Shown: in pieces, positions 32,543 through 41,386 of the stretch | Layout: every line of letters begins with the position of its first letter | How positions within the stretch are numbered: position 1 is the stretch's first letter | Origin: an uncultured Collinsella sp. | GTDB lineage: Bacteria; Actinomycetota; Coriobacteriia; Coriobacteriales; Coriobacteriaceae | Length of the DNA stretch: 43,662 nt | Direction: 5' to 3' | NCBI GenBank assembly: GCA_902493515.1 | Contig: CABUPE010000019.1 | Location: 1 to 43,662 of the forward strand | Translations under genes and position numbers: made by a program | Notes under the pieces: generated by a model | What the model was told of the DNA's origin: nothing | Database searches by the model: none | What the model saw: only the letters and a program-made list of their open reading frames with translations

Positions 32543-34501
32543 ATGGCGATTCGGGCGATGGGGCCGAGCGGACAATACGAGACTGGATTGGATGCTGCCG
32601 GTGCGGCGCTGCCCGAGCTGCTGGCGCCGGCGGGCGGGCTCGACCAGATGCTTGCGGCCATCGCCGCGGGTACCGATGCCATCTATGCGGGGTTGGGCGG
32701 CCTTAACGCCCGCGTGAGCGCTCATGGCTTTACGGATGACGAGTTTGCGCGCGGTTGTGCCGTGGCGCATGCTCATGGCGTGCGTGTGTACGTGACGCTC
32801 AACGTGTTCGTGTTTGACGATGAGCTGTCCGACGCGGTGGTGTTGGGAGCTCATGCACTGGAGCTGGGCGCCGATGCTCTGATTGTGGCCGATGCCGGGT
32901 TGGCCTGCGCGCTGAGCGCGGCGATTCCAGGGGTCGAGATTCACCTGTCTACGCAGGCGGGCGTTCATAGCGAAGGCGCCGTGCGGCTTGCCGCCGATGA
33001 GCTGGGGGTCGAGCGTGTGACGACGGCGCGCGAGCTGACGGTCGACGAGATTGCGGCGCTATGTGCCACGGGCGTGCCCATCGAGGTATTCTGCCACGGT
33101 GCGATTTGCATCGGCTATTCGGGGGCGTGCGAGTTCTCGGCCCTGCGGCGTGGGCGCTCGGCGATGCGCGGCGACTGCACGCAGCCGTGCCGTCTGGCGT
33201 ACGACCTGGTGGACGAGGCGGGGCAGAGCGTTGTCGCCGTCGAAGGGGATCGCCTGTTGTGCCCGCGCGACTATCTGGGTATTGCGCATCTGCCCGAGCT
33301 TGCAGATGTCGGCGTGGCGTCGCTCAAGATCGAGGGGCGCATGAAGAACCCAGATTACGTATTCAATGTGGTGCGGGTGTGGCGCCGGGCGCTCGATATG
33401 CTGCGCGACGACGCGTGGGACCCCGGTGCCGTGGAAGAGCTTGAACGCGAGCTGGGAAGGTCGTTTAACCGTGGGTTTACCGATGCGTACCTGCGAGTGC
33501 GTTCGGGTGCCGAGCTGATGAGCTTTGAGCGCGCAATTAACCAGGGCGTGCGCGTGGGACGCTTGGTCGCTGTGGGCCACGAAGAGGTGACCGTTGAGCT
33601 CGACGCCGCCGTGGCGGCGGGTGACACGCTCGAGATTCGGTTCTATCCGGGTGTCGACGCGCGTCCCGATGTGCCCAAGCGCTGGCCGCAGGTGCCCTGC
33701 CCGGTGGATGCCGCAGCGGGGGAGCGCGTCGTCGTGCATTGCAAGCGTAAGGTGGGCACGGGCTGCGAGGTATACCTGATTCGCAGCGCCGGCGTGTTGG
33801 ATCAGACGGCGGCGGTGCTGGAGCGCATGCGGGCCGAGGCGGATGCGATTGCGCCCGTTGCGCATGCCGTTGAGGTGCGGCCCTTTGAGGGCGTTGCGGT
33901 GGATGGCGGTGCGTCGACGGAGTCGGTGGAGTGCGCGGTTCCCACTCGCATGGTTTTTGCTTGGCAGCTGATGGATGCCGACCCGCGCGGAGAACTCGAT
34001 TTGTCCGACGCCGTTGTGGTGCTTGACGAGGTGTGCCGCACGGGTGACGCTGACCGGACTCGCTCATTGATACAGCGTGCCGGGCGCGTCGTCTGCCGCA
34101 ACCTGGGACAGGTGGTGATCGCTCGCGAGCTGGGCGTGACGTTTGACGTGGCGGCGCCGGTGTTCTGCGCGAATCGGGCCACGCTTACCTGGCTGCGCGG
34201 ACTCGGTGCGGGGCGGGTGTACTTGCCGGCCGAGTTGCTCGGCAATGATGCGGAGCGTATTGACGAACTGGCTGCTGAACCCGGCGTCTTGGGTCCGGTC
34301 GACGCCGACCGTCCCGAGCTTATGGTGTGCGAGCACTGCCTACTGACCGCCGAGGGCGTCTGCGCCACCGATGCGACGGGACAGGTCCGTTGCCGCGACT
34401 GCTTGCGTCGTCGGCAGGCACGCTATCTGGTCGAGCGTGACGGTACACGTCTGCCAGTTGCCATTGACGCATGCGGCAGGACGAGGATTTTCCTGTCGTA
34501 G
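32543..34501 (+). CDS. U32 family peptidase-like protein
   Basis: A 652-residue U32 family protein. The N-terminal barrel starts PELLAPAGGLDQMLAAIAAG. The family signature FCHGAICIGYSGAC begins at residue 183 and is followed by GDCTQPCR, giving four close cysteines that in some members hold an iron-sulfur centre. Relatives include RlhA and TrhP, which take part in RNA hydroxylation, so protease activity should not be assumed. The C-terminal region carries another cysteine group (CEHC, then CRDC near the end) that may bind zinc. ATG 32543 has AAGGAG seven bases upstream. It is divergent from the penicillin-binding protein gene and 96 bp before tyrS. Confidence 0.85.
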   Translation: MAIRAMGPSGQYETGLDAAGAALPELLAPAGGLDQMLAAIAAGTDAIYAGLGGLNARVSAHGFTDDEFARGCAVAHAHGVRVYVTLNVFVFDDELSDAVVLGAHALELGADALIVADAGLACALSAAIPGVEIHLSTQAGVHSEGAVRLAADELGVERVTTARELTVDEIAALCATGVPIEVFCHGAICIGYSGACEFSALRRGRSAMRGDCTQPCRLAYDLVDEAGQSVVAVEGDRLLCPRDYLGIAHLPELADVGVASLKIEGRMKNPDYVFNVVRVWRRALDMLRDDAWDPGAVEELERELGRSFNRGFTDAYLRVRSGAELMSFERAINQGVRVGRLVAVGHEEVTVELDAAVAAGDTLEIRFYPGVDARPDVPKRWPQVPCPVDAAAGERVVVHCKRKVGTGCEVYLIRSAGVLDQTAAVLERMRAEADAIAPVAHAVEVRPFEGVAVDGGASTESVECAVPTRMVFAWQLMDADPRGELDLSDAVVVLDEVCRTGDADRTRSLIQRAGRVVCRNLGQVVIARELGVTFDVAAPVFCANRATLTWLRGLGAGRVYLPAELLGNDAERIDELAAEPGVLGPVDADRPELMVCEHCLLTAEGVCATDATGQVRCRDCLRRRQARYLVERDGTRLPVAIDACGRTRIFLS

Positions 34502-34597
34502 GTGCCGCGTCGCGTCAGTTTGTTATCATATGAGAGTTTATGGACTTCCAGCACCGCCGTATCCGGTGAGGGTGCTATAGCAAAAGGAGGATACCCA

Positions 34598-35809
34598 ATG
34601 CTGTCTGTCGACGAGCAAATGCGTATCATCACCTCGGGCGCAGCACAGATCGTTCCCGAGGCCGACCTTCGCAAGAAGCTTGAGAAGGGCGAGCCCCTCA
34701 ACATCAAGCTCGGCGTCGATCCCACCAGCCCCGACCTGCACCTGGGCCACGCCGTGCCCCTGCGCAAGATGCGTCAGTTCCAGGACCTGGGCCACAACGT
34801 CACCCTCATCATCGGCAACGGTACCGCGCTGATCGGCGACCCCTCGGGCAAGAACTCCACCCGCCCGCAGCTTTCGCAGGAGCAAATCGAGGCCAACGCC
34901 GAGACCTACGTGAGCCAGGCCATGAAGATCCTGGATCCCGAGAAGACCACCATCGTGCACAACGGCGATTGGATCCTTTCGATGGACCTTGCCGGCCTGC
35001 TGCAGGTGTGCTCCAAGTTCACCGTCGCCCGCATCCTCGAGCGCGACGACTTTACCAAGCGCTACCAGTCCCAGACGCCGATCGCCCTGCACGAGTTCCT
35101 GTACCCCGTGATGCAGGCATTCGACTCCGTGCAGATCAAGGCCGACGTGGAGATGGGCGGCACCGACCAGCTCTTTAACCTGCTCGCCGGCCGCGAGCTT
35201 ATGGAGAAGATGGGCATGGAGCCGCAGATCGCGCTCACCATGCCGCTGCTCGAGGGTACCGACGGCGTGCGCAAGATGTCCAAGTCCTATGGCAACTACA
35301 TCGGCCTGACCGACGCCCCCAAGGATATGTTCGGCAAGACCATGTCTATCCCCGACGAGATGATTGGCAAGTACTATCGTCTGGCCAGTTCGCTCACCCC
35401 GGCCGAGGTCGACAAGATCGACGCCGCCCTGGCCGACGGTTCCGCCGACCCCTACGAGCTCAAGCGCGCTCTGGGTCGCGATCTGTGCGATACCTACCAC
35501 GGCGCCGGCGCCGGCGACGAGGCCCAGGCCGAGTTCGACCGTGTGTTCAAGGAGGGCCAGCTTGCCGATTTCCCCGAGAAGCACGTTGAGCTGACTGTTA
35601 ACGACGAGGGCCAGATCTACCTCGCCGGCCTGCTCAAGGACCTGGGTCTTTCGGCGAGCGCCGGCCAGGCCCGTCGCGACATCGACGGCGGCGGCGTCAA
35701 GATCAACGGCAAGGCTGTGGCTCCCAAGAGCTACAACATCGACCCGAGCGCCCTCAAGCTGGGCGACACCCTCTCCGTGGGCAAGCGCAAGGGCTTTAAG
35801 TTGGTCTAA
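34598..35809 (+). CDS. tyrS: Tyrosyl-tRNA synthetase
   Basis: A 403-residue class I synthetase (EC 6.1.1.1). HLGH at 48-51 is the HIGH motif, KMSKS is at 226-230, and a C-terminal S4 RNA-binding domain (~335-403) ends in KGFKLV. GDPSGKNSTRP and the overall length place it with the TyrZ-like branch. ATG 34598 follows AAAGGAGG. The 96-bp leader is too short for a T-box, and none is seen. Codon bias is very strong, as expected of a highly expressed gene. Confidence 0.96.
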   Translation: MLSVDEQMRIITSGAAQIVPEADLRKKLEKGEPLNIKLGVDPTSPDLHLGHAVPLRKMRQFQDLGHNVTLIIGNGTALIGDPSGKNSTRPQLSQEQIEANAETYVSQAMKILDPEKTTIVHNGDWILSMDLAGLLQVCSKFTVARILERDDFTKRYQSQTPIALHEFLYPVMQAFDSVQIKADVEMGGTDQLFNLLAGRELMEKMGMEPQIALTMPLLEGTDGVRKMSKSYGNYIGLTDAPKDMFGKTMSIPDEMIGKYYRLASSLTPAEVDKIDAALADGSADPYELKRALGRDLCDTYHGAGAGDEAQAEFDRVFKEGQLADFPEKHVELTVNDEGQIYLAGLLKDLGLSASAGQARRDIDGGGVKINGKAVAPKSYNIDPSALKLGDTLSVGKRKGFKLV

Positions 35810-35836
35810 CGAGCGAGTTGACCTCACAAGTGCAAT

Positions 35837-35872
35837 AAGGCCGCAGCCGGGAATCCTGACTGCGGCCTTTTT
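35837..35872 (+). terminator. Terminator of tyrS
   Basis: AAGGCCGCAG (35837-35846) pairs with CTGCGGCCTT (35860-35869), 13-base loop, with TTTTT ending at 35872. Confidence 0.92.
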
Positions 35873-36031
35873 GGTTACGACGATCCCTTGGGGACGGAGG
35901 GATCATTTGGCGGTGCCGTTAAGCGGAAGGGGTGTTAGCGGGACTTTCTTTTGGGCATACAATGGCTATTGGCTTGCTGCGGTGAAGGTCTGTCCGCTCC
36001 GCAGCTGTTTTCTACGGTTAAAGGAGTATGT

Positions 36032-37852
36032 ATGTCCGTTGAGGTCATGAGGTCTGTGATCGAGGCTGCCGAGGGTCGCGTGCCCGTCGACACGCTGTTT
36101 ACCAATGCGCAGATTGTCGACGTGTACGGTCAGCGCGTGGCGCCCGGTAGCGTTGCCGTCAAGGACGGCGTAATCGTCGGCGTGCTCTACAACGGTCGCG
36201 ACGATGCCTCCGGTACCTACGAGGCTGCCGAGGTTATCGACTGCCAGGGTCGCTATCTCGCTCCCGGTTTTATTGACGGGCATCTGCATATCGAGTCTTC
36301 GAACATCCGTCCCGCCGAGTATGCTCGCATGGCCGCGACGCGCGGTACTACCACCGCCATTGCCGACAGCCACGAGATTGCCAATGTTGCCGGCCTGGAC
36401 GGCCTGCGCTTTATGATTGAGGACGGTCGTCGCGCTCCTATTTCCATCAAGTACATGATGCCCTCGTGCGTGCCCGCACTGCCCGACGAGCAGGCCGGTG
36501 CCGTCATCACCGCTGCCGATATGCAGGCGTTTTTTGCCGAACATCCGGGTGATGTTTTTGGTCTGGGCGAAATGATGAACCTACCGGGCGTCTTTATGGC
36601 TGATCCCGAGACCTGTGCTCGCATCGATGCTGCCGACCAGACGCCGTCCAAGCAGGTCGACGGCCATGCGCCGCTCGTTGCCGGCAAGGACCTCAATGCC
36701 TATGCCGCGGCAGGCATTATCGCCGACCACGAGTCGACGATTCCCGAGGAGGCACTCGACAAGCTATCTCGCGGCATGTATGTGATGCTGCGCGAGGGTA
36801 CGTGCAGCCACGACCTGGCCAACTTGTCGCCGATGCTGCTGGAGAACCCCGCCCGCGCCCGTCGGTGCTGCTTTGCGACCGATGACCGCGCTCCCTCCGA
36901 CGCGCTTTCGACCGGTATGATTGACAATGCCTGCCGCGTGGCTATCGAGGCCGGTATTGACCCCGTGGTTGCCATCTCTATGGCGTCCCTGTCCACGGCC
37001 GAGGCGTTTGGCCTGGACCACGGTTGCCGCGACCCGCACGAACTGCGTGGCGCCATCGCCCCGGGCAAGCGTGCCGACCTGCTGGTGCTCAACGACCTGA
37101 CGTTTGCCACGGCTCCGCATCGCGTATATGCCGCCGGTGCTCTGGTGGCGCAGGACGGCACCTTTGTGGGCGAGATCGCACCCGAGATGGCCGAGGTTGC
37201 GGCCCTTGCCGATGAACTGCGTGCTTCCGTTAAACTGCCGAAGCTATCGCTCGACGTGTTCGACTATGCCTTTAAGCCGGGCGAGGCCGTGATCGACGTG
37301 GTGCCGGGTAAGGCCATCACGGGTATGGCTCGCCCCGAGAGTGCCGAGGGCCTGCGCCGCATTATGCTGATTGAGCGCCACGGCCGCGGCGTGTCACTGC
37401 AGGCCGAGGGCGCCGACGGCGATGGTCCTGCGGGCCTGGGTCTTGTTGGCAAGCACATTGGTCGCGGCTGGGTGCGCGGCTTTACCATCACGGGCGGCGC
37501 TATCGCCTCGACGATCGGCCACGACTCGCACAACGTGTGCGTGGTGGGCGACAACGCGGCCGATATGATGGCCGCCGTCGAGGCTGTTGGCCAGGGCGGC
37601 CACGTGCTGGTGCGCAACGGCGAGGTCGTGGCGCGCATTCCGCTGGCGCTCGGCGGCCTGATGAGCGAGGGCGCTGCCGAAGACGTTGCGGCGCAGCACG
37701 ACGACTTTATGGTCAAGGCGCGCGCCATGGGTATTGAGCCGCCGCTCGACCCCATCATGGGCATCATCTTCCTGCCCCTGCCGGTCATCCCGACGCTCCG
37801 CATCCGCCCCGAGGGCATGTTCGACGTTACAACCTTCACCTACGCCGACTAG
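36032..37852 (+). CDS. ade: Adenine deaminase
   Basis: A 606-residue amidohydrolase of the COG1001 adenine deaminase family (EC 3.5.4.2), converting adenine to hypoxanthine and ammonia. Metal-site segments are visible: GFIDGHLHIESS (H84, H86), ADSHEIANV, DHEST, REGT and CFATDDRAP; the C-terminal domain has GFTITGGAIASTIGHDSHN. ATG 36032 has AAAGGAG upstream; another ATG four bases earlier is out of frame. It would feed hypoxanthine into the purine route served by the 5450-17143 cluster. A 7-bp hairpin (GCTGCGG 35976-35982 with CCGCAGC 35999-36005) lies in its leader. Its stop codon lies inside the GACTAGTC repeat. Confidence 0.93.
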   Translation: MSVEVMRSVIEAAEGRVPVDTLFTNAQIVDVYGQRVAPGSVAVKDGVIVGVLYNGRDDASGTYEAAEVIDCQGRYLAPGFIDGHLHIESSNIRPAEYARMAATRGTTTAIADSHEIANVAGLDGLRFMIEDGRRAPISIKYMMPSCVPALPDEQAGAVITAADMQAFFAEHPGDVFGLGEMMNLPGVFMADPETCARIDAADQTPSKQVDGHAPLVAGKDLNAYAAAGIIADHESTIPEEALDKLSRGMYVMLREGTCSHDLANLSPMLLENPARARRCCFATDDRAPSDALSTGMIDNACRVAIEAGIDPVVAISMASLSTAEAFGLDHGCRDPHELRGAIAPGKRADLLVLNDLTFATAPHRVYAAGALVAQDGTFVGEIAPEMAEVAALADELRASVKLPKLSLDVFDYAFKPGEAVIDVVPGKAITGMARPESAEGLRRIMLIERHGRGVSLQAEGADGDGPAGLGLVGKHIGRGWVRGFTITGGAIASTIGHDSHNVCVVGDNAADMMAAVEAVGQGGHVLVRNGEVVARIPLALGGLMSEGAAEDVAAQHDDFMVKARAMGIEPPLDPIMGIIFLPLPVIPTLRIRPEGMFDVTTFTYAD

Positions 37853-37894
37853 TCATCGGGGACGTTCTCAAACGACTAGTCGTTGGGGACACTC
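37848..37894 (+). repeat. GACTAGTC/GGGGAC repeat, plus-strand copy
   Basis: Two related 21-mers, GACTAGTCATCGGGGACGTTC (37848-37868, one base longer than the display limit of a run if joined to its flank) and a GACTAGTCGTTGGGGACA unit at 37874-37894, stand 26 bp apart. The first overlaps the ade stop codon (TAG 37850-37852). The same tandem arrangement occurs on the minus strand at 38920-38964. Confidence 0.75.
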
Positions 37895-37990
37895 TTTGGC
37901 GGGCTGCCTGACGTCGCGACCGTGGGGCCTCTGGCGCGCGTGAGCTATTTGCTAGGTCCTTGTAACGTTTGCGCCCGCGGAGTCTTATTT

Positions 37991-38056
37991 GAGCTCCCTT
38001 TGGGTACGTTGGAATCGGATACGCGTTCGATTCCAACAAGCCCGAAGGGAGCTTTT
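37991..38056 (+). promoter_or_regulatory. Terminator-like hairpin containing the ribosome site of the HAD gene
   Basis: AGCTCCCTTTGGG (37992-38004) pairs with CCCGAAGGGAGCT (38041-38053), with one G-T pair, and GTTGGAATCG (38008-38017) pairs with CGATTCCAAC (38028-38037), giving 23 pairs in all, then TTTT at 38053-38056. The GAAGGGAG ribosome site of the gene starting at 38059 is in the 3' strand. The fold would both end transcription and hide the ribosome site. Confidence 0.65.
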
Positions 38057-38058
38057 CT

Positions 38059-38853
38059 ATGTTTAAACTGATTGCATCCGATATGGACGGCACACTGCTT
38101 GACGAAAACGGCCAGGTGCCTCCCGAGACCTACGAACTGATTCTGGCGCTACACGAGCATGGCGTGCATTTCGCCGCATCGTCAGGTCGTCGCTACGATC
38201 GCCTGTGCGAGTTCTTTGCGCCCGTTCGCGACAAGATGGACTTTGTCGCCGCTAACGGCGCCCAGGTCTACGCCGACGGTAAGATGGTGGACCGTGAGGT
38301 GTATTCCCACCTGGCGATTCGAAGGCTCGCCCAAGCCGTCAGGACGTTTCCCAATCTGCATCTTGCGCTCTTTGACCGAACCAAGTCCTTCCTGCTCGAT
38401 GACGAGTGCAAGTTCGTGCGTGAGGTCGATAAGGACCTTCCCAATGCCGAGCGCATCTGGGAGCTGCCCGATCCCAGCGTAAATATCATCAAAGCGAGTA
38501 TCTTTTGCGACGACAGTGCGGTTATGGACAGTGCATATGTGCTACAGCGCGAACTTGGTCAGCTCTTTACTTTTGCGCCTTCGGGCAACGCGTGGATCGA
38601 TGCCATGCAGCCTGGTGTGTCGAAGGCCTCGGGTATCGCGCAGCTCGCGGAGCATTACGGCATTGGACGCGACGAGGTCATGGCGTTTGGCGACTCGATG
38701 AACGACTACGAGATCATTCGCTTTGTCGGCACGGGCTGCGCGATGGAAAACGCGCGCCCCGCGCTCAAGGCGGTGGCCGATCGCGTCGTAGGCTGCAACC
38801 GCGACCACGCCGTTCAGCAGGAGCTCCGTCGCGTGCTGGAGAGTCTCTCCTAA
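38059..38853 (+). CDS. Cof-type HAD-IIB family hydrolase
   Basis: A 264-residue HAD phosphatase. Motif I is SDMDGTLLD (residues 7-15; nucleophile Asp 8), motif II is in AASSGRRYD, motif III is the Lys near SKASGIAQL and motif IV is GDSMNDYE. The C2B-type cap between motifs II and III places it with Cof/YidA proteins, which dephosphorylate sugar phosphates, flavin or pyridoxal phosphate. Substrate is unknown. Its ribosome site is embedded in the strong hairpin just upstream. It converges on a second Cof-type gene, and repeat sequences fill the space between them. Confidence 0.92.
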   Translation: MFKLIASDMDGTLLDENGQVPPETYELILALHEHGVHFAASSGRRYDRLCEFFAPVRDKMDFVAANGAQVYADGKMVDREVYSHLAIRRLAQAVRTFPNLHLALFDRTKSFLLDDECKFVREVDKDLPNAERIWELPDPSVNIIKASIFCDDSAVMDSAYVLQRELGQLFTFAPSGNAWIDAMQPGVSKASGIAQLAEHYGIGRDEVMAFGDSMNDYEIIRFVGTGCAMENARPALKAVADRVVGCNRDHAVQQELRRVLESLS

Positions 38854-38863
38854 TCCGGCAGAT

Positions 38864-38964
38864 GGGGACGTTCCTTTTCTGCCGGCAGTGGGGGACAGTC
38901 CTTGCAGCTTTTTCGCGAAGACTGTCCCCAACGACTAGTCATTCAAGAACGCCCCAATGACTAG
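38864..38964 (-). repeat. GACTAGTC/GGGGAC repeat, minus-strand copy, with hairpin
   Basis: On the minus strand 38964-38920 repeats the layout of 37848-37894: CTAGTCATTGGGGCGTTC, a short spacer, then GACTAGTCGTTGGGGACA. GGGGACAGTC (38891-38900) also pairs with GACTGTCCCC (38920-38929), and another GGGGACGTTCC stands at 38864-38874. The outer unit supplies the TAG stop of the minus-strand HAD gene (38961-38963). Confidence 0.72.
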
Positions 38965-39803
38965 GCGAGGGCGGCCATGATGGTGCGGGCGACGCCGTCG
39001 TGGTCGTTGTCGAACTCGGTGATGGCGTCGGCGGCGTCGCGGTCCTCGGGCTCGGCGTTGATCATGGCCATGCCGTGGCCCGCTGCCTGCAGCATGGGAA
39101 TGTCGTTGATGTTGTCGCCGAACGCCCAGGCGTCGGCGAGACGCTCGCCCAGATGCTCACATAGCCACGTGAGGGCCGTTCCCTTGGTGGCGCCCTTACC
39201 CATGACCTCGATATTCATGGTGTAAGAACGCGTGACCTCAATGCCTTCGAGCGTGTCGAGCGCCGCCGCGATGGCGTCGCGATCGGCCGGGTTGTGCCAG
39301 TACATGGCGATGCGTTCGAGCGTCTCGACCTCGTCGATCTTGCTGTCGATATCCATGTCGATCGGTGTTCGTGTGCGCTTAAGCGAAGCCGCGATGTGGG
39401 GGTCGCCGCCGCAGTATTCGTCCAGGCGCGCGTAGAGCGAGCGGGGGAGGAAGCACTGCCCGTCCGCGAAGATATCGAAGGTCACATCGTGGCCGGCTGC
39501 AATGCTATGGACGCGGTGGGCGATGGCGCGGTCGAGCGGTCGGCTCAAAATGCGCGTGGCACGCGAGGCATCGGTGGGCACAACGTCGTCGAGCTGCCAG
39601 ACGCTGGCACCGTTGGCGCAGACCGCGTAGTGTACGGCGGGGTGGGCGAGAATGGGCTCAAAGATGCCCGACAGCGGACGCCCCGTGCAGGGAACAAACT
39701 CGATGCCACGACGTGCGAGCTCGTCGAGCATTGCCCAAGTGGCATCGCTCATCTGCTTATCACTCGTCAGCAGTGTTCCATCCATATCGGAAAACACAAT
39801 CAT
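38961..39803 (-). CDS. Cof-type HAD-IIB family hydrolase
   Basis: A 280-residue HAD phosphatase unlike its convergent neighbour in detail. Motif I is FSDMDGTLLTSD (nucleophile Asp 6), motif II VPCTGRPLSG, motif III lies near GKGATKGTAL and motif IV is FGDNINDIPML. The substrate is unknown; a phosphosugar or cofactor phosphate is usual. ATG 39803 has AAAGGG about ten bases upstream. It lies downstream of citrate synthase on the same strand, but a strong terminator separates them. Confidence 0.92.
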   Translation of the reverse strand: MIVFSDMDGTLLTSDKQMSDATWAMLDELARRGIEFVPCTGRPLSGIFEPILAHPAVHYAVCANGASVWQLDDVVPTDASRATRILSRPLDRAIAHRVHSIAAGHDVTFDIFADGQCFLPRSLYARLDEYCGGDPHIAASLKRTRTPIDMDIDSKIDEVETLERIAMYWHNPADRDAIAAALDTLEGIEVTRSYTMNIEVMGKGATKGTALTWLCEHLGERLADAWAFGDNINDIPMLQAAGHGMAMINAEPEDRDAADAITEFDNDHDGVARTIMAALA

Positions 39804-39828
39804 TTGATGCAGCCCTTTCTACTGGCAT

Positions 39829-39866
39829 AAAAAGCGTGGCCGAGGGCGGTGATGCCCTGGCCACGC
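39829..39866 (-). terminator. Terminator of the citrate synthase gene
   Basis: On the minus strand GCGTGGCC-AGGGC pairs with GCCCT-GGCCACGC (plus positions 39834-39866, one bulged base), followed by TTTTT (39833-39829). Strong intrinsic terminator 25 bases after the citrate synthase stop. Confidence 0.92.
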
Positions 39867-39890
39867 TCGGGTTCTATAACGGTCCGCGTC

Positions 39891-41309
39891 CTAGCGATCG
39901 GCGAGTGGCTTGTACTTCAGCGGCTCGATAACCGGGCGATACGCGGGACGGATGATGCGGTGCGCGCAGAAGAGCTCTTCCATGCGGTGCGCCGACCAGC
40001 CTGCCATGCGGGCGACGGCGAACAGCGGCGTAAAGAGCGTCTCGGGCACGCCGAGCATCTTGTAGATAAAGCCCGTGTACAGGTCGATGTTGGCGCAGAT
40101 GGGCTTGGTCATGCCGTGATCGCGCATCACTTGCGGGGCCAGGCGCTCGATGCGCTCGATGAGCGCGAACTCCTCGCCCAGGTCCTTCTTGGCGGCAAGC
40201 GTGCGCGCGTAACGACGGCACACCTCGGCACGCGGGTCGCTCAGCGTGTAGACGGCGTGGCCCATACCGTAGATGAGACCCGTGCCGTCGAAAGCCTGCT
40301 TGTCGAGGATCTTGCCCAGGTAGGCTGCGACCTCGTCCTCGTCCTCCCAGTTGGAGACATGCGCGCGGATGTCCTCGTGCATAGACACGACCTTGGCATT
40401 GGCGCCGCCGTGGCGCGGGCCCTTGAGCGAGCCGATAGCCGCGGCGTAGGCGGAATACGGGTCGGTGGCCGAAGACGACAGCACGCGGCAAGCGAAGGTG
40501 GAGTTGTTGCCGCCGCCGTGCTCGGCATGCAGCATGAGCATAACGTCGAGCAGCATCGCCTCATCGCGGGTGAACGCCATGCCGCCGCGCAGGACCTGTA
40601 GGATGGTCTCGGCGGTGGAGAGGCCGGGCGTGGGGTGCGGCACGTGAACCTCGGAGCCGCGAAGCTTGGCGACCGAGGCCATGTGTGCGAAGGCGGCGAT
40701 GCGCGGGAGACGTGCGAGCATGGAAATGGCGACGTCGATTTCGTGCTCGGGCGTGATCACGTCTGGTTCGGCATCGAAGGCGTAGAGCAGCAGCACGGCG
40801 CGCTGAAGCACATTCATGATGCTCGACGACACCGTGGTCATGGGAAACTCTTTGACGTACTCGTCGCTCAGATGTCTAAAGGCACCTAGGCGCTCGCAGA
40901 AGCCGTCGAGCTCTTCCTTGTTGGGCAGCGAACCCGTGATAAGCAGATAGGCGACTTCTTCGTAGCCGTAGCGATTCTCGGCCTGGGCATTGTTGACCAG
41001 ATCCTCGATGCTGTAGCCGCGAAGCGTGAGCTTGCCCTGATCGGGCACGACCTTTCCGTCGACCTTGTTGTAGCCGTGCACATCCGAGATGCGAGTGAGG
41101 CCCGCGACCACGCCCGAGCCGTCGGCATTGCGCAGGCCGCGCTTGACATTGTGCTCGACAAACAGGCCCTCGTCATAAGGGTCGGTCGGCAGGCCGTGGT
41201 AGAGGCTTTCGCTCTCGGGCGAAATCTGGCGGCTTGCTTCGTAATCCAGAACCAGGCGGCTCAAGTGGTCATCGAAGCGGTAATAGATTTTCTTGGCGTC
41301 GTAGGCCAT
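39891..41309 (-). CDS. Citrate synthase family protein
   Basis: A 472-residue citrate synthase-fold protein that condenses oxaloacetate with acetyl-CoA. Catalytic segments are present: LHAEHGGGNNST (first His), YGMGHAVYTLSDPRA (second His in the GxGHxxYxxxDPR signature) and the Asp region near NIDLYTGFIY. The N-terminal ~50 residues extend beyond the compact type II core, as in several Gram-positive anaerobes. ATG 41309 has GGAGAGGAG upstream. In an anaerobe lacking a visible cycle here, it probably serves glutamate synthesis. A 2-methylcitrate activity cannot be excluded by sequence. Confidence 0.92.
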   Translation of the reverse strand: MAYDAKKIYYRFDDHLSRLVLDYEASRQISPESESLYHGLPTDPYDEGLFVEHNVKRGLRNADGSGVVAGLTRISDVHGYNKVDGKVVPDQGKLTLRGYSIEDLVNNAQAENRYGYEEVAYLLITGSLPNKEELDGFCERLGAFRHLSDEYVKEFPMTTVSSSIMNVLQRAVLLLYAFDAEPDVITPEHEIDVAISMLARLPRIAAFAHMASVAKLRGSEVHVPHPTPGLSTAETILQVLRGGMAFTRDEAMLLDVMLMLHAEHGGGNNSTFACRVLSSSATDPYSAYAAAIGSLKGPRHGGANAKVVSMHEDIRAHVSNWEDEDEVAAYLGKILDKQAFDGTGLIYGMGHAVYTLSDPRAEVCRRYARTLAAKKDLGEEFALIERIERLAPQVMRDHGMTKPICANIDLYTGFIYKMLGVPETLFTPLFAVARMAGWSAHRMEELFCAHRIIRPAYRPVIEPLKYKPLADR

Positions 41310-41386
41310 GCGCGCTCCTCTCCGGGCCGCATCGGGGTGACTTGCATGGGCATGCGCGCGTCAGGCTATCCCCAGCGGCTTGCTCG

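Noticed and set aside
34502..34597. T-box leader for tyrS
   Set aside because: The gap is only 96 bp and lacks a T-box consensus and an antiterminator/terminator pair.
35873..36031. Purine riboswitch upstream of adenine deaminase
   Set aside because: A leader hairpin exists, but the three-way junction and conserved loop bases of a purine riboswitch are not seen. The same holds upstream of the permease at 15713-15829.
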